A stretch of DNA of 64,000 bases, from the NCBI GenBank assembly GCA_914767715.1, contig OU612070.1, positions 9,071,501 through 9,135,500 of the forward strand, read 5' to 3'. This document shows, piece after piece, positions 36,101 through 49,600 of this stretch (within the stretch, counting starts at the first letter, position 1; every line of letters starts with the position of its first letter). The translations under genes were made by a program, and so were the position numbers. Below the pieces are notes generated by a model that saw nothing but the letters and a program-made list of their open reading frames with translations, was not told the DNA's origin and did not search any database. This DNA is from Membranipora membranacea. Taxonomy: Eukaryota > Bryozoa > Gymnolaemata > Cheilostomatida > Membraniporidae.

Positions 36101-38080
36101 CTCTGTGGGTTTGGTGAGAATGTAGGGGGAAAGGTTGCTTGCTTGCTGTGCAAATGCCGACTAGGTCATCTCTTTAATCCTCCTTGTAGGAAGAAAACTC
36201 CTCCTTAGGTCTACATCATATCTCTGTGAACACAACTTTCCATGTTATTATCATAACCTACAGTTTATTAGCTCATTACTTTGTGCAAAAATTTATGTTT
36301 TCTTTGTCGGGTATTAATTGATTTTACGAGAGTTAAGCAAAAAGTAGGTATCGTAGGGCTGTTTCACATGTATATCCTGCTTCTTTCAGAGCATTGCTGA
36401 AGATTGATTCAAAACAAAATATGGGCCTGTGACATCTTGATTTTCTGAGAAAAAATAAAATTGGCAATTTACATCACTAAGTGTGGCCCAATAAATACCT
36501 TAGATTAGGATAGATCACCTAATTCATAGTCTTCTCTCTCATCTGCAAAAATTCAGTAGGTACAGGACCACTGCAGCAAGCTGGTAACCACATATTATAC
36601 AACAGAGAATCTATCCATATGCACTCAAATACTCAACTGAGAGGGGAAGCTAATAACTCAACAACCTGGTCCCTAGAAGAGTAAAGTATTCACATGACCT
36701 AAATTCATTCAAAACTGTCCGACTTTAACTAAAATTGGTGCAAGCCTACAGTAAGGCAGCCCAAATCTAGCTAATCTTAAAGCTAGATATTTTGTGTGTT
36801 TCCCCTTCCTTGAATGGTTCATGAATGATTTTCTGATTCATCAGACCCAAAGCTATCGACAGATGGGTTATCAATAAGAGCTTATTCTGCAGTGCAATAC
36901 CGATAACCGATAATAATGTTTGGTAAACGTGCCTAAACCCCATCTGAAGCTTGTATTTTAAAAACAAGTATCTCCCACATACTAACCGGCCTTATTTTTG
37001 ACTGATATTGTCAATTGACCTGAAAAGAAGATAAAAATAGTATCAGTCAAAGATAGAGTGTCAAAAAACAGGAAACTACAACCAATTGTTATCAACATTA
37101 TTTGGCAATGCATCCTGGCAATCAAAATTGAATGAATTTGTTCTACATGTCACACTTGATCTATAAACGGTATATTATAAGTGAATGATTTTTAAAGACA
37201 TTGCCATGCAAAACACAGGGTTATACATCCCTGCAGGTACACCATAAAGTGCCTCAATTTGGATGATTATAATAATTTGCCAGTTTGTACTGAGAAAAAA
37301 AAGCACCAAATTCTTTTGACACAGTAAAATCCATGTTATCATAAGTGTTATCACACATGGTCACTGTTTTATATCAAATTTATTTTGCATGCCTATCAAA
37401 CAGTGAAATATGGTGACCGAGCTCATTACAAACGGACTGTCAGTGCCTGAATCTTAACAAAAAGTGTACCTTTTCGTAAGACAAAAGACAGTATCTCTTT
37501 ATCTTAGTTGAAGTGTCAAACACATCATTTTAACATTCTCCTGCCCACATAATAAAACTTAAAATAGACGATTGCTAATTGTTACTGAATGACAGCGATA
37601 GTCTATTTTCAGCACAACAGGTGCTTTATTTTATACCATGTAGGACAGCTAACACAAAAAATAACAATAAAACAAGTGAACTTCTGTCTGCCTGGCCGGT
37701 TTGTAGACCAAAGCCAAATCATTGGGCTGTGGTTGATCATACCGAGTCTCGTGATCTGACTGGGCATGTAGATCACTGATAAACTAGGCTATCATTACCA
37801 CAAAGCAGGTGTCGTAAGGCTAAGTATGCATCATGCGTGACTTGAATTTGCGCATGTGCAAGAACAATGAGTTTAGTTTCGGTTCTGATTCAGCTTTGGA
37901 AAGGGGAAATGGGATATCCCCTGCATAAACTGTCAATCAAAATCAGCTAATAATGACAAGAGAGGATAACGATTAATAACAAATCCGCACGCTTTGGGGA
38001 GTATGTCAACAGAGCAGGTAGCCAATCAGATGGCTTCGGAATTCCGAGACTCAATTTTGCAGAGATCAGCTCAGGCAACC
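33152..38080. other. Gene-poor intergenic stretch
   Basis: No family-level coding match was found. A 91-codon frame at 35933-36208 has several cysteines near its end (CGFGEN...CLLCKCRLGH) but no recognisable domain or splice context. A 63-codon frame at 34501-34692 is likewise unassigned. A TA microsatellite lies at about 35266-35302. Promoter and 5'UTR elements of ANK-B are expected near the left edge. Confidence 0.5.
35266..35302. repeat. TA microsatellite
   Basis: Interrupted (TA)n run of about 37 bases in the intergenic stretch between ANK-B and the P450. Confidence 0.65.
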
Positions 38081-38096
38081 ACAACATTCCTACAAG

Positions 38097-38846
38097 AAGA
38101 AGATTAGAGGATGTGGGCCTAAAAGTCAGCAGGTCTAAAACTGAGTACCTACCCCCAAAAGACAGTAGTGACAACATCAGATTAAAGGAGTATGATGGCC
38201 CTGCACATGCCATCTGCCTCAAAGAACCACATTCAAATACCTGGGGACTACAATTCACCAGGAAGGAGGATGCAAGGCAGAGGTACAAGTGCGCATTGGC
38301 AGAGCCTGGGATAAGTGGAGAGAGTTGACGGGAGGATTGTGCGACAGGAAAGTCCCTCAGAAGTTGAAGGTGCTCATCTATAAGACATTGATACGCCCAG
38401 TCTTATTATATGGAGCTGAAACATGGCCATTGACAGATTAACTTGCTGAAAGATTTAGTGTATGTGAGTTGAGAATGTAGCGATACTGTCTTGGAATTAG
38501 TCTTGAGGAGCACAAAACCAACGAAAGTATAAGGCAGGAAGCGAATGTCATGAGTGTGATAGACATGATGAGAAGAAAAAGATTGCAGTGGTTTGGGCAT
38601 GTGTGCAGAAGAGAGGAAAATGATGACACTAGAAGAGTGCATGAGGTGAGAGTGGAAGGGAAGAAAAATCAGGGACGCCCAAAACGTAAATGGAAGGATA
38701 CAATCAGGAAGGATCTCCAATCCTGTTCCCTCAGTGAAGAGGATGCTCAAGACAGGATTAGATGGAGAAGTTTGATAGAACTAGGCCTCCGGCAGGCACC
38801 CGCTACCCGAACAGGACAGAGCGGAGATAGGTGAGGATAGGTGAGG
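38097..38846 (+). mobile_element. 5'-truncated, decayed LINE with 16 bp target duplication
   Basis: About 750 bp encodes the C-terminal end of a non-LTR reverse transcriptase ORF2: RSKTEYLPPK, a KYLGT-like patch, LIYKTLIRPVLLYGAETWPL, RRKRLQWFGHVCRREE and GRPKRKWKDTIRKDL are all typical. In-frame stops and shifts break it, so it is inactive. The 16-mer ACAACATTCCTACAAG flanks it at 38081-38096 and 38847-38862. The 3' end lacks poly(A) and ends in a GATAGGTGAG-type short tandem tail, as in several invertebrate non-LTR clades. Clade not assigned. Confidence 0.85.
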
Positions 38847-38862
38847 ACAACATTCCTACAAG

Positions 38863-39839
38863 GGATCGACAAATAACCATATTAAATCTATTTTAGTAAA
38901 TGGCAAGCAATTCATATCAAATAATACCAGCATCAGAAGTCACGGCAGGCAATAGTGACACAAATTAATAAGCTATATATATAAAAATGACTGGCTGATT
39001 AAATTTTGAGTCTACAAAAAATGGCAAGCTGCTATTTCGATTAGCATGTGGTGAACACAATCGCGTGTCAAGCTGGCATGGGAACCATGGACATTACCTC
39101 TATTTTCAATGCTAAATCTTATGGTAGAGAGTCAAGGAATTCAGGCTTACCTGCCATTTTCTAGTAATAGGTTCAAGGTTATAATTTTTCATTGTTATGT
39201 TATTATTTGGTCACAATGACAGTCTATCCAGTGTCACAAGCTATATTTATCATAATTTAAAACTAATCCATCCTAATATAAGAGAAAGGTATTTAATCTA
39301 ATGGCTCAGGGTGGTTTTGGTAAATCATAGCTGTGACACAGTCGAGGAAGGTCTGTTCAACGGAGGCTGCTGGCTACAAAGTTTAAATAAAATTGGAGGT
39401 AAATTCACTTTTTCTGTTTTTTAGAAATCAGAAAATATTATCATAAAATATTTATTGATGGCAGTTTTAACTTTTACATTATTACCAGTTTGGTTGGACA
39501 GAGCTACAATGTGCTGTTTTATTTCTTAAACCCATTACGTAGTTGGACTCAATGTAGGATGGCACACCTTTTTGAAAAATAACTCAGAATTGCCAGTGTG
39601 TTGTGCTGGCTGACAACTTCCCAACTGATCGACAGTTGCGCCAATATTATCCAGTTTGAGATGTTCGAAAATCTAGGCTACAGATATTGTGGCTTAAAAT
39701 ATTAACATATTTTTTTCTTTTTTATATTTTTTTTGGTCTGAATTTGAAAATAAGCTTTGATTATGCCTGCTATATGTTCAACACCACATCTTTCTGATGA
39801 TCTGATTTTTACTGTTGAAGGAATATAAAAGCTGGTAAG
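38863..39839. other. Upstream region of the P450 gene
   Basis: AT-rich, no coding exon. The P450 promoter and any 5'UTR should lie here. A short (TA)n run sits near 38974. Confidence 0.45.
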
Positions 39840-41122
39840 ATGGTGAATTCTATATGGCAGGGATGGGGAGTGACTGAAGTTTTGGTAGTCACAGTTGCTG
39901 CTTTGAGCTCATATCTTATGCAAAGATATTTGTTGGTAAGTGTAAAGAAAAATAATCCTGTATTTTGAAAGATGTATCTATCTTCTGACAACACCAGATA
40001 TATCATTCAACTAGAAGCTCTGGAGTGATTTATTCTATTCTGAGCAATCATAATTTGCACTAAAAACTTGCTCGTAGCCTCGTATGACTAAGTTATCTGT
40101 CAGAATCTAGGCCTATACTAGACCATTTACACACAATAAACATATCTCAAGCATATTTCACAATCTGCTGGCTATGTGTTTGCAAATCATCACATTTTCC
40201 ATGAATAGAATTTATTTGACATTTATTATCCCCTGTCATGACAACATTGTTCAATGTAATGATGAAAATAAGGTGAACTATTCTCAGTTCCTTTGCTTTT
40301 TGTCAAATAAAGGTCAAAACCTACACACATCAGTCACTTATTTTGAAAACCTCCCTTCCACAAAATGAATCAACCTTTACCATCTCAAACCATAGCCAGT
40401 CCCTTCATATTGCAGGTGGAGCAGTTAAGCTGGCTGTAGGCAGTCATTTAGCCTTTTGCCATGTTCTGTTTTCCACCGCACCATCACCTTGATCCTCCAC
40501 ATTACACATTCAACAGGTGGAGTTTGAGGTAGTTTATTTCGTTACTTGCAGTCACCATCTAACAACTATCATGAATATTTCAGGACCCACTGAGAAAGAT
40601 ACCAGGACCTAGAAGTCTGCCGTTCATTGGGAATTTGTTAATGCTTCAACCAGAACGTATGCACCATCAATTGTTTGATTTAGCTAAACAATACGGATCA
40701 GTGCTAAAAATCGGAATATTCAACAAAACGATTGTCGTTCTCAACTCTGCAGATGTATGCATTGAGGTCCTTACCAAAAAAGGTATAAATTCTGCTTAAT
40801 TGAAAAAAATTCTACAAAATTTGCTGTCTCTTTATTCAGCTAAGTAATGTTGAGTTGTTGATAGTTTTATGTCTAACACAATGTTTAGTTCTTTATTATT
40901 GTGAGTGGCTGCAAAGGCTTGATTGGTAAAGGCTGCTCATGCCCAAACCACTCATTACCTGAAGATATTGAAAATATCTTTTTCTCAAGGGTGTACTTGC
41001 TTCTAATCGGCACCTAATTTTCCTCTGAGCAGGGACAGATTTTCTTGGACGACCACCAGTACCAAGAATAACATACCTTCTTGGTGCTGATGTAAGCTTT
41101 ATGGTGAGTTCATAGTTAAAAG

Positions 41123-41156
<34 letters not shown>

Positions 41157-44100
41157 CAAAGTTCAACTCTTGTAGCCAGCGAGGTTCCATGTCCTCTCGG
41201 AACGATAGATAATAAAATTTGCTTTATCAGGGAGTTATCCCACTAGACACTGTGAGAAAACAATATAGTTTATCTTTTTGTCCTTGATAGTTCAGTTATT
41301 CCAGGTGGTCAAGAACAAACCAATGTCATTGGTACTATTTCAATCCAGGTTAATTTATCTTGAACAATTTTTGAGTCATCTTCTTCTACAATCACAGAAT
41401 CACGGTAAATTAGCCAGACAGATAAAGAGGGACTTCGGCCCAGATACACTTCCTCCATTCCTGCTCCAATTCTGCTCCTGCACATGCGCTCAGTAATGTT
41501 CTCTATAAATCTCATTACGTTTTGTTCGCATTGATAAAGCTGAATTTTACGATCTTTGATAACCTCATCAATCCTTCAAACATGGCCAAGGATAGCCTTT
41601 TTTTTCAGACTCAACAGAATTTTTCACAAGGATTGCTCTTGTTAGGTTATGTCATGACATTATCAGGAAGAAGCTTGGAGGATAATGAATTCGTAAATGT
41701 TACTCAACATTGAACTCTATCAGTGACATAAGATTTTAGGCATAATCTCCACATAACTCAAAGTTTTCTTTACACAGTACCTGGAATACCTTGTAGAATA
41801 TGATAAGGATAGCTCTGAGAGTGGAAATCTGGCATCTTTTAGGCTCTAAGCTCATACCTTGTCTATAATATCTATGCCTGAATGTTTTATCTCATTTACA
41901 GAGCTTTGATCATCCAAGCTATCCTCTATTGAGGAGAGTTACCACTAAGGGTCTGAAGGCTTATGGAACTGGTATGGCTCATCTGGAGAAAATCATGCAA
42001 GAAGTCATACAAGATTCCATGGAGATATTGAATAGCAAAGATGGACAGCCTGTTGACACATTTCAGCTCAGTTCAGGATATGTATGCTCGGTGATGGTTT
42101 CAATTGTAAGTGTGATTTAGCAAATCCTAAAGGGAATCCGAAATTCCTTATTCTTCCATACACATGTTGTAAGTGGTAAACCCCTCCACACACTAATTTA
42201 CACTACATGAGCATTTAAGGCTATTAAACTAATCTTCACAAGCAAATGGCAGAGTCAAAATGATCACAATGCACTGCTTTTCCGTTGTGCCTTCTGTTTA
42301 TTGTCCCTGCTGATGTGTTTCCTAATTTTGACCCAACCACATTTGCATTTTCCCTAGTAGCATCTCAGGCTATTGAGGGTCCAAACTTTATAGCTGAAAC
42401 TTGAGCTGAAACAGATTCCAAAGAGAAAGTGGAAAAATCAAATCTATCATCATGCATTGTTTTCTGTGTTTTTACTCAACCAAACAGTTGTATGGTGAAG
42501 TTCGCACTTATGAAGATCCAATATGTCTAGCTTTAAATGAGATGAATAGGAGAGTATTACATGTGGGAGATCCAGCCTCAAGATCAGCCATCATGGATAT
42601 ATTCCCAGTCCTATTTAAGTTTCGCCGTTTCCTATTTAACAATACATATCACTTCCTGGAAGAGTCAAAAGAAATGGTTGATGAGCAGATCTCAAAGAAA
42701 CTACAGGAAGCCAAGGTAAAAGCTTCATTAAACAAACACATAATTAATAAAAAAAAGTCAATAATTCAATAAAAATGATTTTGGATGTACTAGACAATAT
42801 TTAACAGCACCTATTTCTGTGCTACATTCTATCCTGTATCATCATTATACATTATACAGTGGCTGCAGAGTATGTAGAAGTGATTGTTGTAGAATTAGTC
42901 CCTGGTGTTTTAATGTTGTAGGAGACTTATGACAAGAACTATAAGCGTGGTTGTGTAGATTATTTCATTGAATCTCAGAGGGAGGAAGTTGATAACGATG
43001 GTAACCAAATTCTATCTGACAGTGAGATACAGGGTCTGCTCATCGACTTTACAGTGGCAGGTAAATAATTTCAACATTTTCAGAATGTCCATACAAGGTC
43101 TTGGTGATTGTGTGGTTGCCACATATGTCACAGCATAAGAAATGGTCATAGGAAAATTACACTCATCACAGTTGGACCTTTATTGTCGATCCTTGAACAA
43201 AATCTTGCCATTTTAAACAAATTTGCAAAAGCTAAATAATGGTCACAGAATATCAGAATTGCCCTAAGTAGCTGTATGTTTGTGTTAGTTTGGGTAGACA
43301 CTGGATTTGTTCTAAAAGGGAATTTCCAGGGCAAAATGTCTCGACATATATATACTAACATAACGATAAATACTGTTGTGTCAACTGCAGTCTAAAACAC
43401 AATTTTCTGAGCTCTGATTTGAGTCTATGTGTTGAGTTGTCCTCTCTCTAATTGGGTAATGTTTAACCCAGTTAGCATAGAAAATTATTGCCAAGTTGGC
43501 TTGATCTGGTGATCCGTCTATGGTATAATAAAATATCTCCAATAGATTCAGTGTCAGCAACATTGTAAACTAAGAGGGACAAGTTTTCATTGGAGGTTTG
43601 AAAGCTGATTAATCTCAACTAAGGTGACAAAATCCAGGAAATTTGTGAAAGAGACAGACAGAATTTGATATGAACGAGTACTTGGGTACTAAAATTAACT
43701 CCTTTTATGTCCTCATGTGTTTTAAATGGTGCAGCATCTGAATCAAAAATCAGCTTTATCCTTTTTTATGCAGTAGACCTCTTGTAATTGCGTTCCCGAT
43801 CCGAACAGACATGGCTAGGATGAATCATTTGCCGGCACCGGGGAACTATAACTGATCTTAAGTTCACAAGTCCTTACATTTTACTATCAGACTACTCCAT
43901 ACTCCTTTAACTGTCTAGTGTTGCTGCTGTTTGATTTGAGAAATAGCCCGAATACATGATTGGTGTTTGTCAAGGCAGTTGGGCACAGGACAGAGGTCAG
44001 AGATCTATTTTATGTTTTATACACATAAGCACAAATAATAACATAAATAGTTATATTAGATTTGGGTACACGAATTACATTAATAGAGTATATCAACAAA

Positions 44101-46765
44101 TATAATTCTGTAATATCAAATATCATTTTGGTTGTACAAGGTTTGTTATTGTCACATAAGAACTTCTTTTCAAGGTATGGAGACAAGTCTAGCTTCGTTG
44201 TGCCAATCATTCCTAGATTTGCTTCATGATAAAGCTCTGATGAAAGGTATACAGGCCCAGATCGATAAAAACTTTGAGCCGGGACAGCATATTAATCTCA
44301 ATGACAGGTGGGTCAAACTAAAGCAGGCTATATTGTAACAATTATAGCTTTTATAGGATTTTAAAGGCCAAGCCCAATGAAGTTCTAACTTACTGTATGT
44401 TTTTCATGAGGTTCTAAGCTCTCATTTGAGCCATTGGACAAAACTCTACACCTACCACAGGCAGATCTGTTGATGCTTAAAGCTAATGCTTCATGAAAAC
44501 AGCCATGGTCCCAGCTCATGACGTCACAAGCAGTGTTTTCTTAAATTACTGTGATACCGGATAAATTTAAATTTAGTTAGTAGGCTTACATGTATGTATT
44601 GAACTTGAAAAAATGTATTGCTGGCCAGAGTATTTTCAATTAATGCTCAACGATAACATATAGAAACTTGATTGAATTAGCCCCCGGGGCAAAATAAAAT
44701 GTCTCGTAGTAGTCAAGTCATACCTCACTCATAGCCTTCATATTCTTACCTCATGAGTCAAGTATTCTTTACTACTCGTTGCCTTCGTAGTTTCAAGTGG
44801 CTATCTAGTGAGACTCATACTCAATGAATGAGAGTTTGCAAGCCTGAGAAGCCCATTGCATAGGACTTATAACATACCTGATTTTGTCTGACAAAACGCC
44901 TCCAGGCATTGAATAAGTTTGTAACTTTTGGGAAGCTCTGACAGAGCAATCCAAATATTAGGGGAGTGATGGTACAGATCCCCTCAAAAACTTTGGAATT
45001 AGTGAATAAGATATCAGGCTACAATCACCTTAATTTTTATTAGATATTTTTGCTAGGAACAATCAAATAATAATGGATAATACAAACAGTAACTACCATT
45101 AGTGGCAAATGTTAAACACTGTCTATGGCGCCAGAAGGTCAAGGACATTCAAATGGTTTCTCAATGCGACTGAATTTATTGACTGTTTGATGGAGATGTC
45201 ATCTTTGAGCATCAGCTAAAGTAAAACATGACAACACTTAGAACATCATTGGGCTTGGCCTTTGAGCCATTATAGCAAAATTGAAGGATCAATAGAATTT
45301 ATAGTGTGTATAATGTATAACTTTGTCTGTTACTTTTTTGCAGTTAAATATACAATCTACTCCAAAATTCACCAACTAACCTTTCAATGCAAGTCAAATT
45401 AGTGGAAGTACAGTAACCAATAATAATATGTTCACTTGTAAAATATCTTCTAAACAACAGCTCTGTTGATTGATGTTTTTGGTTCAAATCTTATCACCTT
45501 ATTGTAGAGAGAAGTTGCCTTTACTTGAAGCTTACTTGCTGGAGAACTTGAGAATTCTAACACAAGTGCCATTGCTTCTGCCGCATGCTACACTACGTGA
45601 CACTGAAATAGCAGGATACAAGGTGATACAGCTTAAATATAGAATATTAAAACTTTACAAACTCTTTACCCTTGTTGAAACTTTTGTTTATGAGGTTATT
45701 TTATAGGCTAGCATGATACTCACTGTACACCCTTTCTGAATACTAACTAAGCCTTTGTGATGATTCATCTGGCTAGTTACTGGATAGTTTTCTTATATTT
45801 TTATTGGGTTTTGCCTAGTAAACGTACAGCAGTAACAAACTAGTAGTGTTGTGAACCGTGTTTATTGAAACCGATGAGGTTTTCCCAATTTCTCAGGAGG
45901 AAGTAACTGAGTTGTGATAATATCATTTCACACAAGCTCACTTCAAATCTGACATGCTTACCTTTCAGCCTTAAGGCATGTCATTCTAGCTACCGACCTT
46001 CATTGATCCTTGATCATTGATCATTGATCTTCCTGAGACAATACAAAAAACATACATACATACATGCATATTGTCCCCATGCTTGCTATGGATATAAGTC
46101 AACATAATTTTAAAATATCCAGGGGCTGACAGACAAAGTCTTCATTTTAATCTAATTGGATTACGTTTTCCTTTCATAGATTCCTGCTGGAACGCGTGTT
46201 TTCTGTAACTCATTTTGTGTATCTCATGATGAGGATACTTTTCCTGAACCATTCAAATGTAAGCCTGAGAGGTTCCTCGACAGTGATGGTAAAGTGGTGA
46301 ACCCAGGCCACCCAGCCCGAAAAAAGTGAGTCTGTCTGTTTCTATCCTAGCTGCAGAATAAAATAAGTGTGTATAGCAACCTTATATATATTATGGTTAC
46401 TGCGGATATTCTCTTATTTTTGTCTTCTTTATATCAAAGGGAGTGACAAACTATTTTTTTAGCGTTGGAGGACAGTATTTTTGGAGAAAGTGATTGTTGA
46501 ATGGTCATATTACTTTGCTAAGATTTGTAACACTGAAATATACCTATTTGTATTTCACAGTTTCATTGGATTTGGGGCTGGTCGGCGGCAGTGCCCTGGT
46601 GAACATCTAGCTAAATCCAGATTGTTTCTTCTTCTTGCCAACATTCTACAGAAGTTTGACATTGAGCCCGTAGGTGAGCTTCCAGATCGCGATGTGAGAA
46701 ATTACGAGATGGGTCTGGTAATAAAACCTCCCCACGTGTCTGCAAAGCTTACACTTAGGCTTTGA
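39840..46765 (+). CDS. Microsomal cytochrome P450 (CYP2-clan-like), ten exons, complete
   Basis: Heme-thiolate monooxygenase, predicted ER membrane-anchored; substrate unknown. Exons: 39840-39935, 40584-40782, 41033-41103, 41902-42105, 42488-42715, 42922-43060, 44175-44307, 45508-45622, 46180-46325, 46561-46765; 511 residues, all phases consistent. Exon 1 encodes a hydrophobic signal anchor (VTEVLVVTVAALSSYLM); exon 2 has the hinge KIPGPRSLPFIGNL. The I-helix reads AGMETS (AGxET), the K-helix ENLR (ExxR), then KPERF, and the heme loop FGAGRRQCPGE has the cysteine ligand. The helix-C WxxxR tryptophan is replaced by tyrosine (SYPLLRR). Domain order and length fit the CYP1/2/17 group. Its near-identical paralogue faces it from 63965. 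Confidence 0.92.
41122..41154. repeat. TA microsatellite in P450 intron 3
   Basis: (TA)n interrupted once by TG, beginning 18 bases after the exon 3 donor. Confidence 0.7.
45998..46030. repeat. Short TTGATCA-type tandem repeat
   Basis: Tandem copies of a 7-base word (CATTGATC / CTTGATC) in P450 intron 8. No function is implied. Confidence 0.5.
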
Positions 46766-46825
46766 TAAAGGACAATGGTGGATTATGTCATGGTGGGATA
46801 ACCTCCACACTTTTGCAACAGCTGC

Positions 46826-46831
46826 AATAAA
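46826..46831 (+). terminator. Candidate poly(A) signal of the P450 gene
   Basis: AATAAA 61 bases after the P450 stop codon, a plausible distance for a short 3'UTR. Confidence 0.55.
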
Positions 46832-47415
46832 TATTATGTTTTTGGTATACTAGTTCTAACCGGGTCATATTTTCCAAAGTTGTACATTCAAAGACGTTAT
46901 TTCTCTTAGTTGTTCTCTTAGTTGTTCGATGTTAGGCGAAAGCGGACATGCGCTGTAGAAATAAAATTGATAGTTTAAAATTAATGTAACCTTCATACAC
47001 AGTTGAGAGCTACACTGTGAATCGGAATTTACATTGATTATTCATAATTGATTTTTTGTTGTTGAAAAAATTGACTTTTACCTAATATAAGAGGATATTA
47101 TGAAAGAAATCATGGGAGTAAACAAATAATTGCCCGCATTTTCTCATGTACATCATTGATGATTTAGCAATCGGAGCAAGAAATACTCAAAGTTGAGACA
47201 TCACAAAATAGGCCAGAAGCAGCTATAGCTTAAGCTGTTATTGTGTCAGTATTACAATTTGTGGTTCTCCACTCATGACTCTCATTTATCTATGCATCAA
47301 CGAATCAAATAATAACACTATACATCAGTGTAGTAGTAGCCTTCGAACCGTCAACATCTAGGGCTCATGCCCGTTCAGCCGACATCTTATTATCCAGACT
47401 CAGCTATTATATTAT

Positions 47416-47448
47416 GTACTGTACTGTACTGTACTGTGCTGTACTGTA
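47416..47448. repeat. (GTACT)n microsatellite
   Basis: About six copies of the pentamer GTACT with one substitution, inside the left extra segment of the 2.77 kb element. Confidence 0.7.
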
Positions 47449-49039
47449 TTCTGGACTAATCTTACGATATACACAGTATTATCATCACTATAAATAGCTT
47501 CAAGTCAATCTATATAATATTTATGGTGAGTTTTCTTCTGTTATTTATACTTGTCGACTGCGTAACTTTCACTACAAATGTATAATTCTACCGATTGTGA
47601 CGCTACGTTATTTTGTTTATTCTCAACTCCGTTCTTATATTCAACGCTTTGTGAGGTTACCCGATTATTTATTTATATATAATTGTCATTGCTGACCGGC
47701 GTTATGATGTAAAGTTCTATCTCGGATGGTTTGAGACTGATTAATTTATTTCTCAGTTTTGTTATATGTAATTGTATTTTTTAACCTGTCAGTGCATATA
47801 TTTAGGATTAATCATTTGTTTTAGGAGCTAATTATGTCGGGGCGCTGCTATACTCAGTTATGATAACAGTGTATACCATTATTACCTGTTTTGATTCTGT
47901 CGATGTTGGTTAATACACCAACAATTGTGAGTTTAATATTTGAATGACATTTGACCATTTCATTTTGTAATACTGCGTACTCATTTTATAAACATAATTT
48001 GGATTTCATAATATTGTGGCATATTTTTACCACACATAGATTTTGCACAGTTCGTTTTTGTTGTTGCCACATTTTAACCGTTCTGACCATTTTAAAGCAC
48101 AGATTACTCATACAACATTCATAATGAGATAATTACTATTGTTCCCTATTTTACTATCCATGCTTCACTTGACTAATAATTTCGTTTGTCAATTCCAGGG
48201 TACAATTAAATAAAGACTGTTGCCAATATACAATACAACCACCATACTGACATAGTTATGGCACGGACAATATTTGATGGCAGGATACTGATCATGTTTT
48301 ATACTTCATTGGTGTATGTTCTGTAAAACTCACCGGGTGTACCCAGTTGTAGTGGTCATATTTAGAAATTAAAAGGTGTTTTGTTTTGGCACTATATGCG
48401 TGGGAAAATAACTCCTATTCTTAAATCTAACTAATCTAATCATCAGGGAATTCCAGGTTGAAATTGCATTGTGGGATTTTGTTGACATTGCAATTAATTC
48501 ACCAATAAAACTTGTAGAGAAGTCTGCTCGTATCAGACCAGCACGAATTGAAAAAATTCAATTGAATTATGTCAAACTTCTTATGGGACTAGTATGATAT
48601 TGTATGGTCTTAAGACCACTGTCTTTGGGCAAACAACATTTTTTGATGTTTCAATTGCCTCTTATGTCATTTTTCGGCTGGATATCTTTTGCATAACACA
48701 TGAGCAAAGAGTTCAATGAGTGCCTCACTTTTCAGAAAGAATCCCAACTGTCAGAGTCTGAGAAACTTAGATATGCCAGCTTCGCATTCTTTCCTAACAT
48801 GCTAATGACATGATATGGGGATATGTGGTAGCTCTGTCTCTCACCAACTACCTCATGCAATGATAAAACATATACAATGTAGAGCCCAGGACTATAGTCT
48901 TGACTTGTGCCAACTGCATCAAACTCTTGATTCCCCACTAATAACATATCGATAGTGTGAATATTTGGGATATGCAGTAGTGCTGTGGCTGACCAATTCA
49001 ACTGGGTACACACTTTTTTCCTACATCAAATTTGTCTCA

Positions 49040-49600
49040 TGCTATCATGTCATACACTCTCAATTTTGGATTCAGCACGTTCTTCTACCCTAGATATACC
49101 CTTGCTTTACACTCGTAAAAATTCACTTATTATTAGCGATTGTGAGAAAGATTGCGATATTCTGTCGCGCTGCCGATCTTCCGCTGAGATGATTGCTACG
49201 ACTGGGTCCATTTGCCTGCATTCCGAGTGGCTCCCGATCAACTGGTTACGCCGCGGCGTGACCAGTGGATCGGGAGCAACAGGCATGCAGGCAATTGGAT
49301 CTAACGTCTTGTTCTAGGTTACACCCTTATTTATTTATATTCAGCACATTGTTATACCCTTGAAACACCTTTTATTTAAACTCTTAATATTTCACTCATT
49401 AAAAGCAATTTTTAAAAGAAATGAGGATATGCTGCCGCGCTGCCGCTGACATGATTGCTACAACTGGGTACACCCTTAATTTTGGATTCAGCGCGTTGTT
49501 CCACCCTAGAAACACGCTTTATTGAATTCTTAACATTTCACTTATTATATGCAGTTTTGAGAAATATTGCGGATATGCTGACGCAAGACAGTATCATACT
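49040..49600. repeat. Three tandem ~140-150 bp units
   Basis: Repeated order of words: TTTGGATTCAGC(A/G)CGTT, CCCT(A/T)GA, TTTCACT(T/C)ATT, GATATGCTG, GCTGCCG, GATTGCTAC(A/G)ACTGGGT. Three diverged units lie in the centre of the 2.77 kb element; the first is separated from the second by a hairpin insertion. Confidence 0.65.
49212..49294. mobile_element. Hairpin MITE, second member
   Basis: Inverted arms TTGCCTGCATTCC...GCTCCCGATC...CTGGT and their complement around a GC-rich loop (CGCCGCGGCG). The outer arms match the element at 28726-28846, including TTGCCTGCATTC and GCTCCC. It interrupts a tandem unit of the 2.77 kb element between ACTGGGT and TACACCCTTA, so it inserted later. Confidence 0.65.

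Noticed and set aside
35933-36208. Cys-containing 91-codon frame as a zinc-finger gene
   Set aside because: Cysteine spacing fits no finger class and there is no supporting gene structure.
41092-41103. Earlier donor (GAT|GTAAGC) for P450 exon 3
   Set aside because: It is in frame, but it removes VSFM, which aligns with the conserved stretch before helix C, so the donor at 41104 is preferred.
47416-47448. (GTACT)n as a CRISPR-like array
   Set aside because: Plain pentamer microsatellite without spacers, in animal DNA.
48732-49013. 93-codon minus frame in the 2.77 kb element as a transposase
   Set aside because: No catalytic or DNA-binding motif and no continuation in other frames.
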